Below, one piece after another: positions 32,282 to 41,703 of a stretch of 62,229 nucleotides of DNA (the stretch's first letter is position 1; each line of letters begins with the position of its first letter). This stretch comes from Streptosporangium minutum (GTDB taxonomy: Bacteria > Actinomycetota > Actinomycetes > Streptosporangiales > Streptosporangiaceae), in assembly GCF_002149035.1 (NCBI RefSeq), contig NZ_NGFP01000009.1, forward strand, positions 9,414 to 71,642, given 5' to 3'. Made by a program: the position numbers and the translations under genes. Under the pieces are notes generated by a model. The model made no database searches. It saw nothing but the letters and a program-made list of their open reading frames with translations, and was not told the DNA's origin.

Positions 32282-34125
32282 GCAGCCTCCGTGTCCTGGG
32301 CGGTGATGATCTGCAGCCGGTCTTTGCCGTTGCCTCGGCCGGCCGGAGTGAGAGCCCACCCGATCAGGCGCTGAGCAGGCATCTGGAAGGCGCCGCCCGC
32401 ATCTGTGCGGATGTGCCAGTTGTTGTTCATCACAAACTCGACCCACCCGCCGATGCCGTTGGGGTCGAAGTCGCTGTGCTTGCCGAGGATCACGGTCGCG
32501 GAGAACACTCGGGGTGCGCCGGCCGCGGTCGCCGCATACCTCTGCGCGTACCGCTCCAGCTCGGTCAGGTCTGTGGAGGCCGAGGGGTGGTTGATGCGCA
32601 GGTCGATGATCGGCCACCCGGCCGCCAGGTGCGGCGTCTCAATCAGCGTTGAGCGGGCGGCGACGCTGTTCTGGGTGGCGTCCTCCTGCTCGGGGGTGCC
32701 GCCGATGACGCCGATCCGGGTGCCGCCCTGCAGTGCGGAGCGCACCTCCCGCCAGTCGATGATCTCGCCGCCGTCGCGCGCCTCGGTGAACGTCCACTGC
32801 AGGTCCGGAAAGTCCAGCCGCGGCGAGCCCCACGCCCAGCGGCGCTCCAGGTTGCCGCCGACCAGGGTGGGGTTGATGACGTAGCCGAAGCCGCCCGCGG
32901 CGCGCGCGTAGTCGCGCAGCACCCGCCCGTACGTGGTGGTGTCGGCCTGCTTGGCGGCCAGCGGCCGAACCAGGCCCGACATCCCGGCCTGCAGTGCGAA
33001 CCCCGGATTGCTGCGAGGGTCGAGGCCCATGTGGGCGATCAGGTCGCGGGCGTTTTGGATCTGGTCGTCGTAGAACTCGACGTCGGCCTCCAGGGAGACG
33101 CTGTTCATGTAGCCGTCCAGGGTGGTGCCCTGCAGCTGGACCCCCCATCCCAGCCGGGACGATTTGGCGATCTCCGCGGTGTGAATCCAATGGACGCCCA
33201 TCGGGACGCCCTCACGCCAGGAGTGCACGACGAGCCGGCCGGGCCCGGAGGTCAGGTCGGCGGGGTCGCGGGGGATCATCTCGGCGATCTTGTCGGCGTC
33301 CCGCCGGCTGGCGAACGGCAGGAACCCCGACCAGCCGCCCGCCTCACCGTCCCTGCGGTCGTAGGTCGGGTCGACCGGGTAGATGTCGCCGCGGAGCTCC
33401 CCGGTGAGGAAGTCGTGCACCGTGTAGCTCGTTCTCGCCACGCCCTTGGTAGGGGTGAACGCAGGGAAGGTGGGCGGGGTGGGGATGTCCCCGCCGCCCG
33501 GGGCCGACCCGGCGGACTGCACGAGGATCGTGAACGCCTGACTGTTCGCCTCGGCGATCGGAGGCGACGGGGCCAGGTCGAGCGCGCTCATCCGGGACGA
33601 CGACGCGAACGGGCGGCCGGCCAGGCTGGCGGTGATGAACACCCCGGACAGCACGTCCAGGCCTTCGTAGCCGGTGAGCTGCGCCCACGAGGCGAGCCCC
33701 TCCACGATGCCGACGCCGTACCGCAGTTCCAGGCCGGAGGCAGACACCGGGGTCGCGGCCGGGGCGACCGTGCCGGGCCTTTTGACGACGAGGATGCCGG
33801 CCGGGTCCGCATCCTTCAGCACGAGGATGATGACCGTGCCGTAGGTGTTGGCATCGGTCTGCGTGACGGTGTACTGCTCCGGCTCGGCGGTGGTGAGGAT
33901 CTTGCGTGAGATCTTCGTCCCAGCCCAGTTGGGCCCCTCCAAGGAGTCCACGGGCTGCCAGGTGCCGCCCCCGGAGATGGTCATATCGGCGAACCCGCCG
34001 AGCTTGTCCGAGCTTTGGATGGCGAGGATGACGTCTCCGGGCTGGCCCTCTCCGCGGGCGGCAACGCCGGCGGCCGCGCCCGGGATCGGGGTGGCGACGA
34101 CGGAGCGAACGGAGGCGAGTCCCAC
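32278..34125 (-). CDS. Minor tail protein (siphophage tail-tip hub, Gp37-like)
   Basis: 615 residues. N-terminal beta-rich part (ILAIQSSDKLGGFADMTISG), then a hub-like region with YTVHDFLTGELRGDIYPVDP and AGGFGYVINPTLVGGNLERR and RDGGEIIDWREVRSALQGGT, as in actinophage minor tail proteins that close the tail tube and carry receptor-binding parts. The GTG at 34125 has an AAGGGGGAACCT leader nearly matching the AGGAGGAACCT of the next upstream tail gene; this outweighs the longer ATG at 34167, which overlaps that gene. Confidence 0.72.
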   Translation of the reverse strand: MGLASVRSVVATPIPGAAAGVAARGEGQPGDVILAIQSSDKLGGFADMTISGGGTWQPVDSLEGPNWAGTKISRKILTTAEPEQYTVTQTDANTYGTVIILVLKDADPAGILVVKRPGTVAPAATPVSASGLELRYGVGIVEGLASWAQLTGYEGLDVLSGVFITASLAGRPFASSSRMSALDLAPSPPIAEANSQAFTILVQSAGSAPGGGDIPTPPTFPAFTPTKGVARTSYTVHDFLTGELRGDIYPVDPTYDRRDGEAGGWSGFLPFASRRDADKIAEMIPRDPADLTSGPGRLVVHSWREGVPMGVHWIHTAEIAKSSRLGWGVQLQGTTLDGYMNSVSLEADVEFYDDQIQNARDLIAHMGLDPRSNPGFALQAGMSGLVRPLAAKQADTTTYGRVLRDYARAAGGFGYVINPTLVGGNLERRWAWGSPRLDFPDLQWTFTEARDGGEIIDWREVRSALQGGTRIGVIGGTPEQEDATQNSVAARSTLIETPHLAAGWPIIDLRINHPSASTDLTELERYAQRYAATAAGAPRVFSATVILGKHSDFDPNGIGGWVEFVMNNNWHIRTDAGGAFQMPAQRLIGWALTPAGRGNGKDRLQIITAQDTEAA

Positions 34126-34145
34126 AGGTTCCCCCTTCGTGATGG

Positions 34146-35921
34146 TTACAGGTGGGCGTGCCGCCACAAGACGGTGGCCGGTGGGGCGCCGCCGGCGAAC
34201 GTGAAGTAGGAGACCTCCGAGACGCCGGGGCCGAGCACGAAGTCAGGTATGCCGACGGATGCGCCGGTACGGAAGCGCCGCTTGTTGACCTCGCCGATCG
34301 TCGCGTTTCCGAAGGCGGGATCGATGATGAGCGTTTCGCCGGCCGCGATGGTGAGGTTGAACTCCAGCACGCGCAGGTCTGTGGACCCATCAGGCAGGAT
34401 GCGTTCAACGACCAGCTCGGGCCCGATCGCCGGGCCGGGACAGCGGATGAGCGGCTTGGTTCGGGTGTTGCCGGCGTTGAACACCTCAACGATCCCGCCG
34501 TCGCTTATGGTCGCGCTGAGCAGCTCGCGGCTGTAGAGCTCGGGACGGGCGAGCGTGAACTGGGCGACCGCCTTGATGTGTCCCAGCCGGGTGCGCTTGT
34601 CGATCGGCGCGGCCCGCTGGGTGCAGGCCCCGTAACCGATGAGGATCTGGTCGAGCACTTGAACGGCCAGGGGCAGCTGCTCGTCGGCGTCCGGGACGGG
34701 GAGCCCGGCCAGGAAATCAAGCGCGGCCTGCTCGATCTCGTCTTTCGGCGCTTTGATGAGCGACTCGTAGGTGATGATGCGCGGCCCGGAAAGCTTCTGC
34801 CCGGGCATGGATCCGTGGGCGCTGGGGTCGGGCATGTCGCCGTTGTCCAGAGCGGGCATGTCAACCCACCAGCCGGTGAGCATCTGCCAGGAGTACCGGG
34901 TGCCGGAGCCCATCTTGAAGCCGTTGTAGGACAGCTGGCCGGGGCCGGTGAGATCGTCGCCGGCGGCGATCGGCACCGACACGTTGGGCTCGAGGATGAT
35001 CGCGCGGCCGATCAGCGGCACCGGCGCGATGGTGACGTTTCGGACGGTGGTGATGGTCGGCGTCGGGATGGACGCGGCACCCGTGACGAGCGTGGGCTGC
35101 ACGTTCGTCGGCGGCGACGATCCGACGAACACGTCCGGCATGGGAATGGTCGTGCTGCCCTGAACAATCCCGGGCTGGACGCGTGTGCCCAAGGAGATGG
35201 CCGGGGTCGGGATGGACGCGACGCCCTGCACGGGGGCCGGGGTCACCGACGCGCCGAACCCCTGCGGCAGGATCACCCGGCGGCGGCCCTGCCGCCATGG
35301 GATGTTCGGCCCGTCCACCGTGGTCGCGCCCGCACCGCCGGACAGAGTCTGTCCCTGCCCGGAATGGTCGGCGGTCTCGGCCTGGGTGAGCGGATACCAC
35401 GCCTTCAAGCCGGCGGTGCGCTGCGGGACGTAGGCCCCCGCCTCGGCCTCCAGCTCGGCCTGCGTCAACGTGACGCCGGTCCACAGCTTGACCGCGGCCA
35501 GGTCGCCGTTGAGCCACTCACCGCCGTTTCTGGACTCGCCCAGGATCAACCCGTTCAACGCCATCGCGGCGCCGCCGTTGGTCCAGGTGGTGACTGCGAA
35601 CGAGGTGTCTGCCAAGGATCGGCTGACCATGGTGCCGTTGGTGCCGTTGACGCTGACGCCGAAGTAGTACCAGGTGCCGACCGTCAGCGACCGTGCGCCC
35701 TTCACGCCCCCGGAGTAGAGCGCCATCGTCGTGCCGTCGGCGTCGGTCTCCAAGAACACCTCGGAGCCGAAGGAGACGCCGTCGTTGAGGGTCAGCGCCG
35801 CGGAGAAGGCGTTGCGGTCAGCCGCCAGCCGCACCCACAAGGAGAAGCTGTACTGGCTGGTTGACGCGAGGCCGAGCGTCCGCGTGTAGTCCTGTCCGTC
35901 AGCTGCGAAGCGGACCGCCAC
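34146..35921 (-). CDS. Tail protein with N-terminal LamG-like domain and distal-tail region
   Basis: 591 residues. The first ~190 look like a concanavalin/LamG carbohydrate-binding fold (YSFSLWVRLAADRNAFSAAL; GTWYYFGVSVNGTNG; WLNGDLAAVKLWTGVTLTQA). A Pro/Ile/Thr-rich linker with 'PTPxI/PMPDV' repeats follows, and the C-terminal ~280 residues resemble a siphovirus distal tail component (GETLIIDPAFGNATIGEV). A sugar-binding head fused to a baseplate ring would place receptor recognition at the tail tip. Starts at a GTG after AGGAGG. Confidence 0.7.
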   Translation of the reverse strand: MAVRFAADGQDYTRTLGLASTSQYSFSLWVRLAADRNAFSAALTLNDGVSFGSEVFLETDADGTTMALYSGGVKGARSLTVGTWYYFGVSVNGTNGTMVSRSLADTSFAVTTWTNGGAAMALNGLILGESRNGGEWLNGDLAAVKLWTGVTLTQAELEAEAGAYVPQRTAGLKAWYPLTQAETADHSGQGQTLSGGAGATTVDGPNIPWRQGRRRVILPQGFGASVTPAPVQGVASIPTPAISLGTRVQPGIVQGSTTIPMPDVFVGSSPPTNVQPTLVTGAASIPTPTITTVRNVTIAPVPLIGRAIILEPNVSVPIAAGDDLTGPGQLSYNGFKMGSGTRYSWQMLTGWWVDMPALDNGDMPDPSAHGSMPGQKLSGPRIITYESLIKAPKDEIEQAALDFLAGLPVPDADEQLPLAVQVLDQILIGYGACTQRAAPIDKRTRLGHIKAVAQFTLARPELYSRELLSATISDGGIVEVFNAGNTRTKPLIRCPGPAIGPELVVERILPDGSTDLRVLEFNLTIAAGETLIIDPAFGNATIGEVNKRRFRTGASVGIPDFVLGPGVSEVSYFTFAGGAPPATVLWRHAHL

Positions 35922-35930
35922 AGGTTCCTC

Positions 35931-36440
35931 CTATGAGTCGCTGTAGCTGAGCCGGACCTCGGTCACCGCGGCGTCGTTGGCCAGGGTGTCGGCAACGTTG
36001 GAGCCGATGCGGCGCAGCCGGATACGGACGTCGTCGTCGGCCGCGACGCCGTCCAAGTTGGCGCCGGACACGGTGAACGTGGCCTTGTGCAGGCGTTTGG
36101 ACGTCGTGCCGAGGTGGGTGTCGTCGACCGTCACCGCAGTCGCGAACGCCTTCGTCTCGATGTCCTGGCTGTCGGTTTCGGGGGTGACCGCGGCCACCGC
36201 GATCTCCCACCGGACCACGCCGGAGGTGGCGTTGACCGCGTACCAGATGACCTCGATCGTCCACGCCCCGGACCCGTAGCTGACCGCTGAGGTCTTCCAC
36301 ATCCGGGCCTCGTCGGCGCCCGCGTCGAACAACAACCGGGGCATGGGAAAACTCGTGCCCTGGATGATGTCCACCGGCGCGAACACTGTGGCGGGGCCGA
36401 CAGACTCCTCTGGGAGGAGTAGTTGCTTGACGGTGGGCAT
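35931..36440 (-). CDS. Hypothetical tail-associated beta protein
   Basis: 169 residues, beta-rich, with SYGSGAWTIEVIWYAVNATS and a regular Ser/Thr pattern; no catalytic motif seen. It sits between the LamG tail protein and other minor tail genes with close spacing. A structural appendage or fibre attachment protein is likely from context only. Confidence 0.6.
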   Translation of the reverse strand: MPTVKQLLLPEESVGPATVFAPVDIIQGTSFPMPRLLFDAGADEARMWKTSAVSYGSGAWTIEVIWYAVNATSGVVRWEIAVAAVTPETDSQDIETKAFATAVTVDDTHLGTTSKRLHKATFTVSGANLDGVAADDDVRIRLRRIGSNVADTLANDAAVTEVRLSYSDS

Positions 36441-36449
36441 CGCCGCCTC

Positions 36450-36899
36450 CTACGGGGTGAGATCGAGGGCGGCGATCCCGGCCGCGTCATGGGTGACCAG
36501 GAACGTGCCGTCCTGTGTGGACTCCGGCCCGCCGAACCAGACGGCCAGGACAGCGCGGTCCTGGGTGCTGTCGTCGTACAGCAGGTAGCCCTCGGCTGTG
36601 ATGGTGCTGTTCGGGATGCTGAAGTTGTCGGCGTCGAACTTCATCGACCCGCTGGCGATGGCGAGGGTGGTGCCGGTGACGGCGATGCCGCCCGCGGTGT
36701 AGCCGGCTCCGGATGACTGGCCGGACGCCCACACGCCGGCGTTGTATGCCGGAGCAGCCGCACCGAAGTCGGGTGTCACCGAAGACCCGTAGAAGGCGGC
36801 CTTCAGGTCCACCTCGCTCGTCAGGTCCACGCTGAGGGCGGTGTCGTCCCACTGGTCGATGTGCGTGGCGACGAAGAAGCCGGAAGCCGTCCAGGCCAT
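36450..36899 (-). CDS. Hypothetical minor tail protein
   Basis: 149 residues, largely beta (FFVATHIDQWDDTALSVDLT; AGGIAVTGTTLAIASGSMKF), rich in Thr/Ser/Asp, resembling capsid or tail decoration and fibre modules. Its ATG overlaps the stop of the preceding coiled-coil gene by one base. No family identified. Confidence 0.6.
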   Translation of the reverse strand: MAWTASGFFVATHIDQWDDTALSVDLTSEVDLKAAFYGSSVTPDFGAAAPAYNAGVWASGQSSGAGYTAGGIAVTGTTLAIASGSMKFDADNFSIPNSTITAEGYLLYDDSTQDRAVLAVWFGGPESTQDGTFLVTHDAAGIAALDLTP

Positions 36900-37333
36900 C
36901 AGGCGCCGTCCTTTCCGAACCGGGTACGCCCGCGGACGGGCCGGGGAGTGACGGTGGCGGAGCCGGGCGGCAGCTGCTCGGCCGGATTCGCAGGCGCGGC
37001 GCCGGCCAGCTGCTCCATGGCGGCGATCAGCGGCCCGAAGTCACGCCGCAGCCGCTCAATGTCGGCCTCCGCCGCCTCCCGCTTGGCCACCTTCCTCAGG
37101 TCGGTCGCGGTCGCGTACTCGACCAGCTCGCGCTCGGCCTGGGCGATGCGGGCGACCGCGCGCAGCCAGGATCGGGTCTCCGCCATCGACGCCATCTCAC
37201 GGCGTTTGGCCGTGAGGTTCTCCGGCGACGGGTCCTCGGCCGCGGCCTGCTTGGCGTCGTCCAGGCGGTCCTGCTCGACCTCCAGCGCTGCGAGCATCTC
37301 CAGCTCGCGGCGCGCCTTCCCGCGTGCTCTCAC
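36899..37333 (-). CDS. Coiled-coil phage protein
   Basis: 144 residues. Heptad-rich (RARGKARRELEMLAALEVEQ; AVARIAQAERELVEYATATD; KREAAEADIERLRRDFGPLI), with a Pro/Arg tail. Located between tape measure and minor tail genes and overlapping both neighbours by a few bases. It may be a tail assembly or scaffold component; function unproven. Confidence 0.6.
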   Translation of the reverse strand: MRARGKARRELEMLAALEVEQDRLDDAKQAAAEDPSPENLTAKRREMASMAETRSWLRAVARIAQAERELVEYATATDLRKVAKREAAEADIERLRRDFGPLIAAMEQLAGAAPANPAEQLPPGSATVTPRPVRGRTRFGKDGA

Positions 37334-37581
37334 GCCTGCCTCCCGATGGTGCCGAACCCGCGGATGTGCGGGGCCTGGATGTGGACGTCCTTGTGGTCGC
37401 CCCGGTGGTGGTAGTGCTCTCGGGTGGTGACGATCGCGCCGGAGTCGGTAGCCCGGCGGACGACGCGCACCACCTGCAGGCCCACCCGCCGATCCCGGAC
37501 CATCGGCGTGGTGTGGCCCTGGTTGGTCTGGACAGACCGCAGCCTGGCCAGGTCCGCGGGCGTGTAGCCCTGCAAGGGCAT
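37330..37581 (-). CDS. Hypothetical small phage protein after the tape measure gene
   Basis: 83 residues; LARLRSVQTNQGHTTPMVRD and a His-rich centre (REHYHHRGDHKDVHIQAPH). The His/Asp cluster might bind metal. GAGAGGCGG precedes the ATG. No family recognised. Confidence 0.55.
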   Translation of the reverse strand: MPLQGYTPADLARLRSVQTNQGHTTPMVRDRRVGLQVVRVVRRATDSGAIVTTREHYHHRGDHKDVHIQAPHIRGFGTIGRQA

Positions 37582-37619
37582 GGCGATACCGCCTCTCGTG
37601 AGGTGACGGGGGTGAAGGG

Positions 37620-40600
37620 TCAGACGGCGCCGCGGAGGGAGTATTCGAACCCGAACTGGGCGCCTACCTTGGCGACGTCGGCTTCCTCGCGGATCACGGT
37701 GTCGTGCATGGTGACGGTCACGCCGCCCTGGGATCCTGCCGGAGGTGGGGTGCCGCCCCAGCCGCCGGGCGGGGCCGGGATCCCACCGCCACCCGTGACG
37801 CTGCCGCCTGCGGTGTTGATCGTCTGCTTGGCGACGGTGGATGCGGCCTTGCCGATACTGCCGATCGCCGCATCCGAGGTGGCGGACACGGCCCGGCCGA
37901 CGAGTCCGGTCATGGCGCCGATGGTGGAGGACTCCATGGATTGGACGCCCTCGATCAGGCCGGCCATGGTGAAGACGCCGATCTCGGCCATGACCTGCGA
38001 CGGAGACTTGATTTTCAGCTCTTTCTTGATCGCCTTCACTAGGGCATCGACGATCTTCTTCATCTGCTTGTCGAGATCCTTCAGGGACTCTTCGAGCCCC
38101 TTCAGGTAGCCCTCACCAGCCTTTTTGCCGGTGTCGAACATGGCGTCCGCGCTGGCCTTGCCCAACTTCTTGGAGGCCTTGTCTACGGCGGCCTGAGCCT
38201 TGTTAAGCGCCTTGATCTCCGAGCCGTCCGAGCCGACCAGCATCTCCGCGAAGCTCGCACCCTTCTCGACTCCAGCGTCGATGATGTCCTGAATGATCTT
38301 CTTGTTCAGGCCGCGCTTCGCCAGCGTCTGAATGTTGTTGGCGAATTCGTTGATCGCAGACGCCTTGTTCTTCAGCTCAGACGCCATATCACCAGCGCCG
38401 CCGATGTCTTCGGCCTTCAAGCCGGTGATGGACGCCCACTCCTCGGCGGTGCCGGCGACCTTCTTCGCGTACTCCTTGGCCGCCGCGAGCTTCTCGACCA
38501 GCGCCTCCCGCTGCAGGGCGAGCGACTCCAGATTCCGGTTGCCGGTGCGGACGAAGTCGATCAAGCCTTCGGCGACGTCGGGCTGACTCTTGAACGCGGT
38601 CTTGATGGTCTCGACCATCTTCTCGACGGTCGACTTGACGCTCCCCTCTTCCTTGGTAAGGCCGATTACCAGACCCTGTACCGTCCACTTCCCGATTTTC
38701 TCAAATTCCTTCGATGGCGAGTTGGAGTCGATTACCCTTTTCGCGGTATCGATCATGGATTTAGCGATGCCGGAAACCGTGTTAACGACTTCCTGGGCTT
38801 TCGCCTTTACGCCATTGATCAGACCCTGGATCAGATCCATGCCAATTTGGAGCAGCCAGGTACCGGCGTTCGCGAAAACGGCCTTGATCTTGCCGGGGAG
38901 TGCCTTCACGTCCGCGATCAGCTCGGAGACCTTGGATGTGACGGCGGCGACGAGCCGATCCCAGGCCGCTGACGCATCACTCTTCAGCTGCTCCCAGGTG
39001 GTGCCCATGAAACCGGCGATGGCGTTGAGGCCCGTGGTCACGGTGTCCTCGGCCAGCCCCCACAGGCTGTCCCAGATTTTAAGGAGCCCGTCTTTCATTT
39101 CATCGAAATCGCCAGTCAGGATGCCTTTAATGGTTTTGAATAGGCCGGAGACGATTCCCCAAAAGGCATTCCAGATATTCAGGAAGGTGTCAACCAGAAA
39201 GGTAACGCTAGTGATGATGGTGTCGCCGTATTCATCCCACAATTCGCCGAGCGTCGTCAGGACTTCGGTGACGATTTCCTTCACCGAACTGAAACCCTCT
39301 TCGAGTTTCGTCCTCCACCCGTCGATGGTCTCCTGGTTCGCCGACACCCACTCAGTGACGTCAGCGACGACGGAGTCCCAGATCTCGCCGAGCTGGCCCG
39401 CCCACTCCTGCACTGTCTCCAGGGCGCCGCTCAGCTGGAAGCCATTCCCAAGGCTCTCCAGGGCGGGCAGGACCGAGCCGCCGATGACGTTGACGACGCC
39501 GGTCTCCAGGCCGCGCTTGAACTCCTCGATCTTGTTGGCGGCCGTGTCATGCAGCTGGTCGCCCGCGCGCTGAGCCGCCCCGCCGACGTCCCCGAGGGAG
39601 TTGGTCATCGGGCGCAGGGCGGCCAAGGCGTCGATGTTGCCGAGGTCCTCGAACTGGGTGCCGAACAGAGCGACCGCGACCTGTTCCTTCTTGACCGGAT
39701 CGTCGATTGAGAGGATGCCGTCGAGGATCTGCTGGAAAGCGGTCTTCGCTGCAGGTCCGCCGGCCAGGATCTTCTTCGCCATGTCCTCGGCGTTGAGGCC
39801 GAGCGCCTTATAGGCCTTGACCGAGCCGTCGGACATGTCGACCGAGCGGATCCGGAATTCCTTCAGGGCGTCGCCGGCCTTATCGAGCTGAATCTTGCCG
39901 CCCTTGGCCGCCTCGGCCAGGATGCCGAACCCCTCCCGGCCGGAGATGCCCAAGCTCTGGAAGAACACGGAGTACTCGTCGGAGGCTTCGAGAAGGTCCT
40001 CCCGGACTGCGGCCGGGACCCGCTGCAGGCCAGTCGTGATGAGGTCGAAGGCCTCGGTACTGTCCTTGGCAAGCCCCGTCTTGAGCAGGATTCCGACGGA
40101 GGCCACGGCGTTGTTGACGTCGAGGTCGAAGATCTTCGCCACGTCCAGGGCTTTGGCGCCCATGCTCTGCAAAGTGGCGGTGTTGGTCATGTCCAGGTCG
40201 ACGAGGGTTGAGCCGACCGCAGACAGGGCTTCGGCGACCTCGCCGACCGAGTCGCCATAGGCCTGCGCGTACAACTCACCCGCCGCCTGGCCGAGCTTCT
40301 CCGACTCCGCGCCGGTCGTGCCGAGTTGGGCATACAGCTTGGCCTTGGCTGACTCTGCGTCCATGGCGGATTCCAGGCCGGACATGAGGGCGGCGCCGAT
40401 CGCCGCGCCCGCGGCCGCCCAGCCGAGCCCCTTCAGGCCGGTCATGAGGGTGTCGCCGACGCCGGACATGCGGCCACGCCCGGTCTCCTCGACCCCGTCG
40501 CCGAGACCGCGCCCGGCGTCCTCGCCGGACTCCCGGGCGACCCGCTCGGCGTCCCGCACTCCGGCGCGGAGGCCGTCAACGAGCTCGTCACCGGCGCGCT

Positions 40601-40949
40601 GGCCGGCCTGCTGGGCGTCGTCGTCGAGCCGGTCGAACGCCTCGTCGATCGCGGCGTCCAGCTCAGCCGCGAAGGCGTCGGCCTCGGCCAGCATCTCGTC
40701 CAGGCCGGCGTCGAGGGCGGCCTCCAGCCGGTCGAGGTCGCGGATCGCCTCGGCAGGGTCGAGGCCGTCGGCGATGCTGCGCTCGATCTCCGCGAGGCTC
40801 TTGGTGACCGTGCTCTCCATGCTGGCCATGGAGGAGGAGGTCGAGGACTGCAGGCGGGTCAGGTCCGAGCCGATGGCCCGGGTGCCGCTGGTGAAGTCGC
40901 TCTTGTCGAGCTGGGCGTAGGCGACGAGCTCGCCGACAGTGAGCGCCAC
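37620..40949 (-). CDS. Tail tape measure protein
   Basis: 1109 residues, the longest element gene. It has long Ala/Asp/Glu coiled coils (residues ~30-170), a hydrophobic segment with GLGWAAAGAAIGAALMSGL, a TMP-core region (GFGILAEAAKGGKIQLDKAG; VAVALFGTQFEDLGNIDALA), Trp-rich helices (EIWDSVVADVTEWVSANQET), and a C-terminal helical part (GSEIKALNKAQAAVDKASKK). It sets tail length; by the usual ~1.5 angstrom per residue this implies a tail near 165 nm. It follows the frameshifted chaperone, the standard siphophage order. Confidence 0.92.
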   Translation of the reverse strand: MALTVGELVAYAQLDKSDFTSGTRAIGSDLTRLQSSTSSSMASMESTVTKSLAEIERSIADGLDPAEAIRDLDRLEAALDAGLDEMLAEADAFAAELDAAIDEAFDRLDDDAQQAGQRAGDELVDGLRAGVRDAERVARESGEDAGRGLGDGVEETGRGRMSGVGDTLMTGLKGLGWAAAGAAIGAALMSGLESAMDAESAKAKLYAQLGTTGAESEKLGQAAGELYAQAYGDSVGEVAEALSAVGSTLVDLDMTNTATLQSMGAKALDVAKIFDLDVNNAVASVGILLKTGLAKDSTEAFDLITTGLQRVPAAVREDLLEASDEYSVFFQSLGISGREGFGILAEAAKGGKIQLDKAGDALKEFRIRSVDMSDGSVKAYKALGLNAEDMAKKILAGGPAAKTAFQQILDGILSIDDPVKKEQVAVALFGTQFEDLGNIDALAALRPMTNSLGDVGGAAQRAGDQLHDTAANKIEEFKRGLETGVVNVIGGSVLPALESLGNGFQLSGALETVQEWAGQLGEIWDSVVADVTEWVSANQETIDGWRTKLEEGFSSVKEIVTEVLTTLGELWDEYGDTIITSVTFLVDTFLNIWNAFWGIVSGLFKTIKGILTGDFDEMKDGLLKIWDSLWGLAEDTVTTGLNAIAGFMGTTWEQLKSDASAAWDRLVAAVTSKVSELIADVKALPGKIKAVFANAGTWLLQIGMDLIQGLINGVKAKAQEVVNTVSGIAKSMIDTAKRVIDSNSPSKEFEKIGKWTVQGLVIGLTKEEGSVKSTVEKMVETIKTAFKSQPDVAEGLIDFVRTGNRNLESLALQREALVEKLAAAKEYAKKVAGTAEEWASITGLKAEDIGGAGDMASELKNKASAINEFANNIQTLAKRGLNKKIIQDIIDAGVEKGASFAEMLVGSDGSEIKALNKAQAAVDKASKKLGKASADAMFDTGKKAGEGYLKGLEESLKDLDKQMKKIVDALVKAIKKELKIKSPSQVMAEIGVFTMAGLIEGVQSMESSTIGAMTGLVGRAVSATSDAAIGSIGKAASTVAKQTINTAGGSVTGGGGIPAPPGGWGGTPPPAGSQGGVTVTMHDTVIREEADVAKVGAQFGFEYSLRGAV

Positions 40950-40972
40950 GAGAGGATCACCCCTCTCACGGG

Positions 40973-41688
40973 TCAGCCGTAGTCGTCGAAGTCGCTCACG
41001 TCGGTGGCGGCCGGGGCGTCTGGTTCACGTTCAGCGCGCAGCACGCGGAAGATGCGGGTCTTCGGATCAGCGAGCAGGCCGAGGACGCGCACGCGCAGCC
41101 ACCGGCCGGTACGGGCCTTCAGGAGGCCCGGCTGCTCCAGGTCGACCCCGTAGACCTGGTGCAGATCGGCTTCGATCAGCGACCAGCGGGAGAAGAGGTC
41201 TTCCCAGGTGATGCCGGGGCCTTCCGGCTCCGGGTTGTACCACTCGCGGAGCCCGGTCTCGGGGTCGATCGGCCCTCCGCCGGAGTCTCCGTCTCGTCGC
41301 TCGTCGAGGTCGATCGTGGTTTTGGGATGCCACCCCGCGCCCAGATCTCCATGGCGGCCTCGGTGCCGTGGATGTGCCAGGTGAGCGCGGTCAATCCGCA
41401 CGCCCTGATCTGCTTCCAGGTGGCGCCGTCGCTGACGAGGTCGTCGTAGACCGATCCGAGCGACTGCCGGTAGAGGGCGGCCTCGGACTTGTCGTCCGCG
41501 ACCTCCTCATCGTCGTCCTGGGCGGCCAGCGCCTTGTCCTTGATGCCGGTGAACCGGCTCGCGAGACGGGTCCAGGTGTCGGCGTCCAAGGGGAGGACGC
41601 TGTAGGTCATGACCCCGCCGACCGGGAGGGGGACGGGCAGGTCCAGCGTCTCGCCGAGGCTGGCGTCGAGTTCAGGGAATCGAGGCAT
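40973..41688 (-). CDS. Tail assembly chaperone GT fusion made by -1 frameshift
   Basis: The frame starting at 41688 and the frame ending at 40973 overlap by 226 bases and are offset by -1. Slippage at CCCAAAA (41320-41326) would join residues 1-123 of the first to 115 of the second, giving a ~238-residue protein ending in REPDAPAATDVSDFDDYG. The second frame (IDPETGLREWYNPEPEGPGI; ITWEDLFSRWSLIEADLHQV) has coding bias but no start signal of its own. This is the conserved G/GT arrangement between tail tube and tape measure in long-tailed phages. Confidence 0.85.
41176..41688 (-). CDS. Tail assembly chaperone G (unshifted product)
   Basis: 170 residues without frameshift. The first ~110 are structured (LPVGGVMTYSVLPLDADTWT; YDDLVSDGATWKQIRACGLT); beyond the slip site the frame becomes Ser/Pro/Arg-rich and loses coding quality, as expected of a region selected in the other frame. 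G binds the tape measure during assembly and recruits tube protein through GT. The ATG at 41688 has a GGTCCCCCCTCC leader with no clear Shine-Dalgarno. Confidence 0.82.
   Translation of the reverse strand: MPRFPELDASLGETLDLPVPLPVGGVMTYSVLPLDADTWTRLASRFTGIKDKALAAQDDDEEVADDKSEAALYRQSLGSVYDDLVSDGATWKQIRACGLTALTWHIHGTEAAMEIWARGGIPKPRSTSTSDETETPAEGRSTPRPGSASGTTRSRKAPASPGKTSSPAGR
41320..41326 (-). promoter_or_regulatory. -1 ribosomal slippery heptamer CCCAAAA
   Basis: In the zero frame it reads C CCA AAA, fitting X XXY YYZ exactly. Slipping back one base gives CCC AAA followed by ACC, which is the frame of the downstream ORF. It lies in the correct overlap between the two chaperone frames. Confidence 0.85.
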
Positions 41689-41703
41689 GGAGGGGGGACC
41701 TTT

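Noticed and set aside
34152-35864. 570-codon plus-strand frame opposite the LamG tail protein
   Set aside because: Antisense noise in G+C-rich DNA; the minus-strand gene has ribosome site, overlaps and domain structure.
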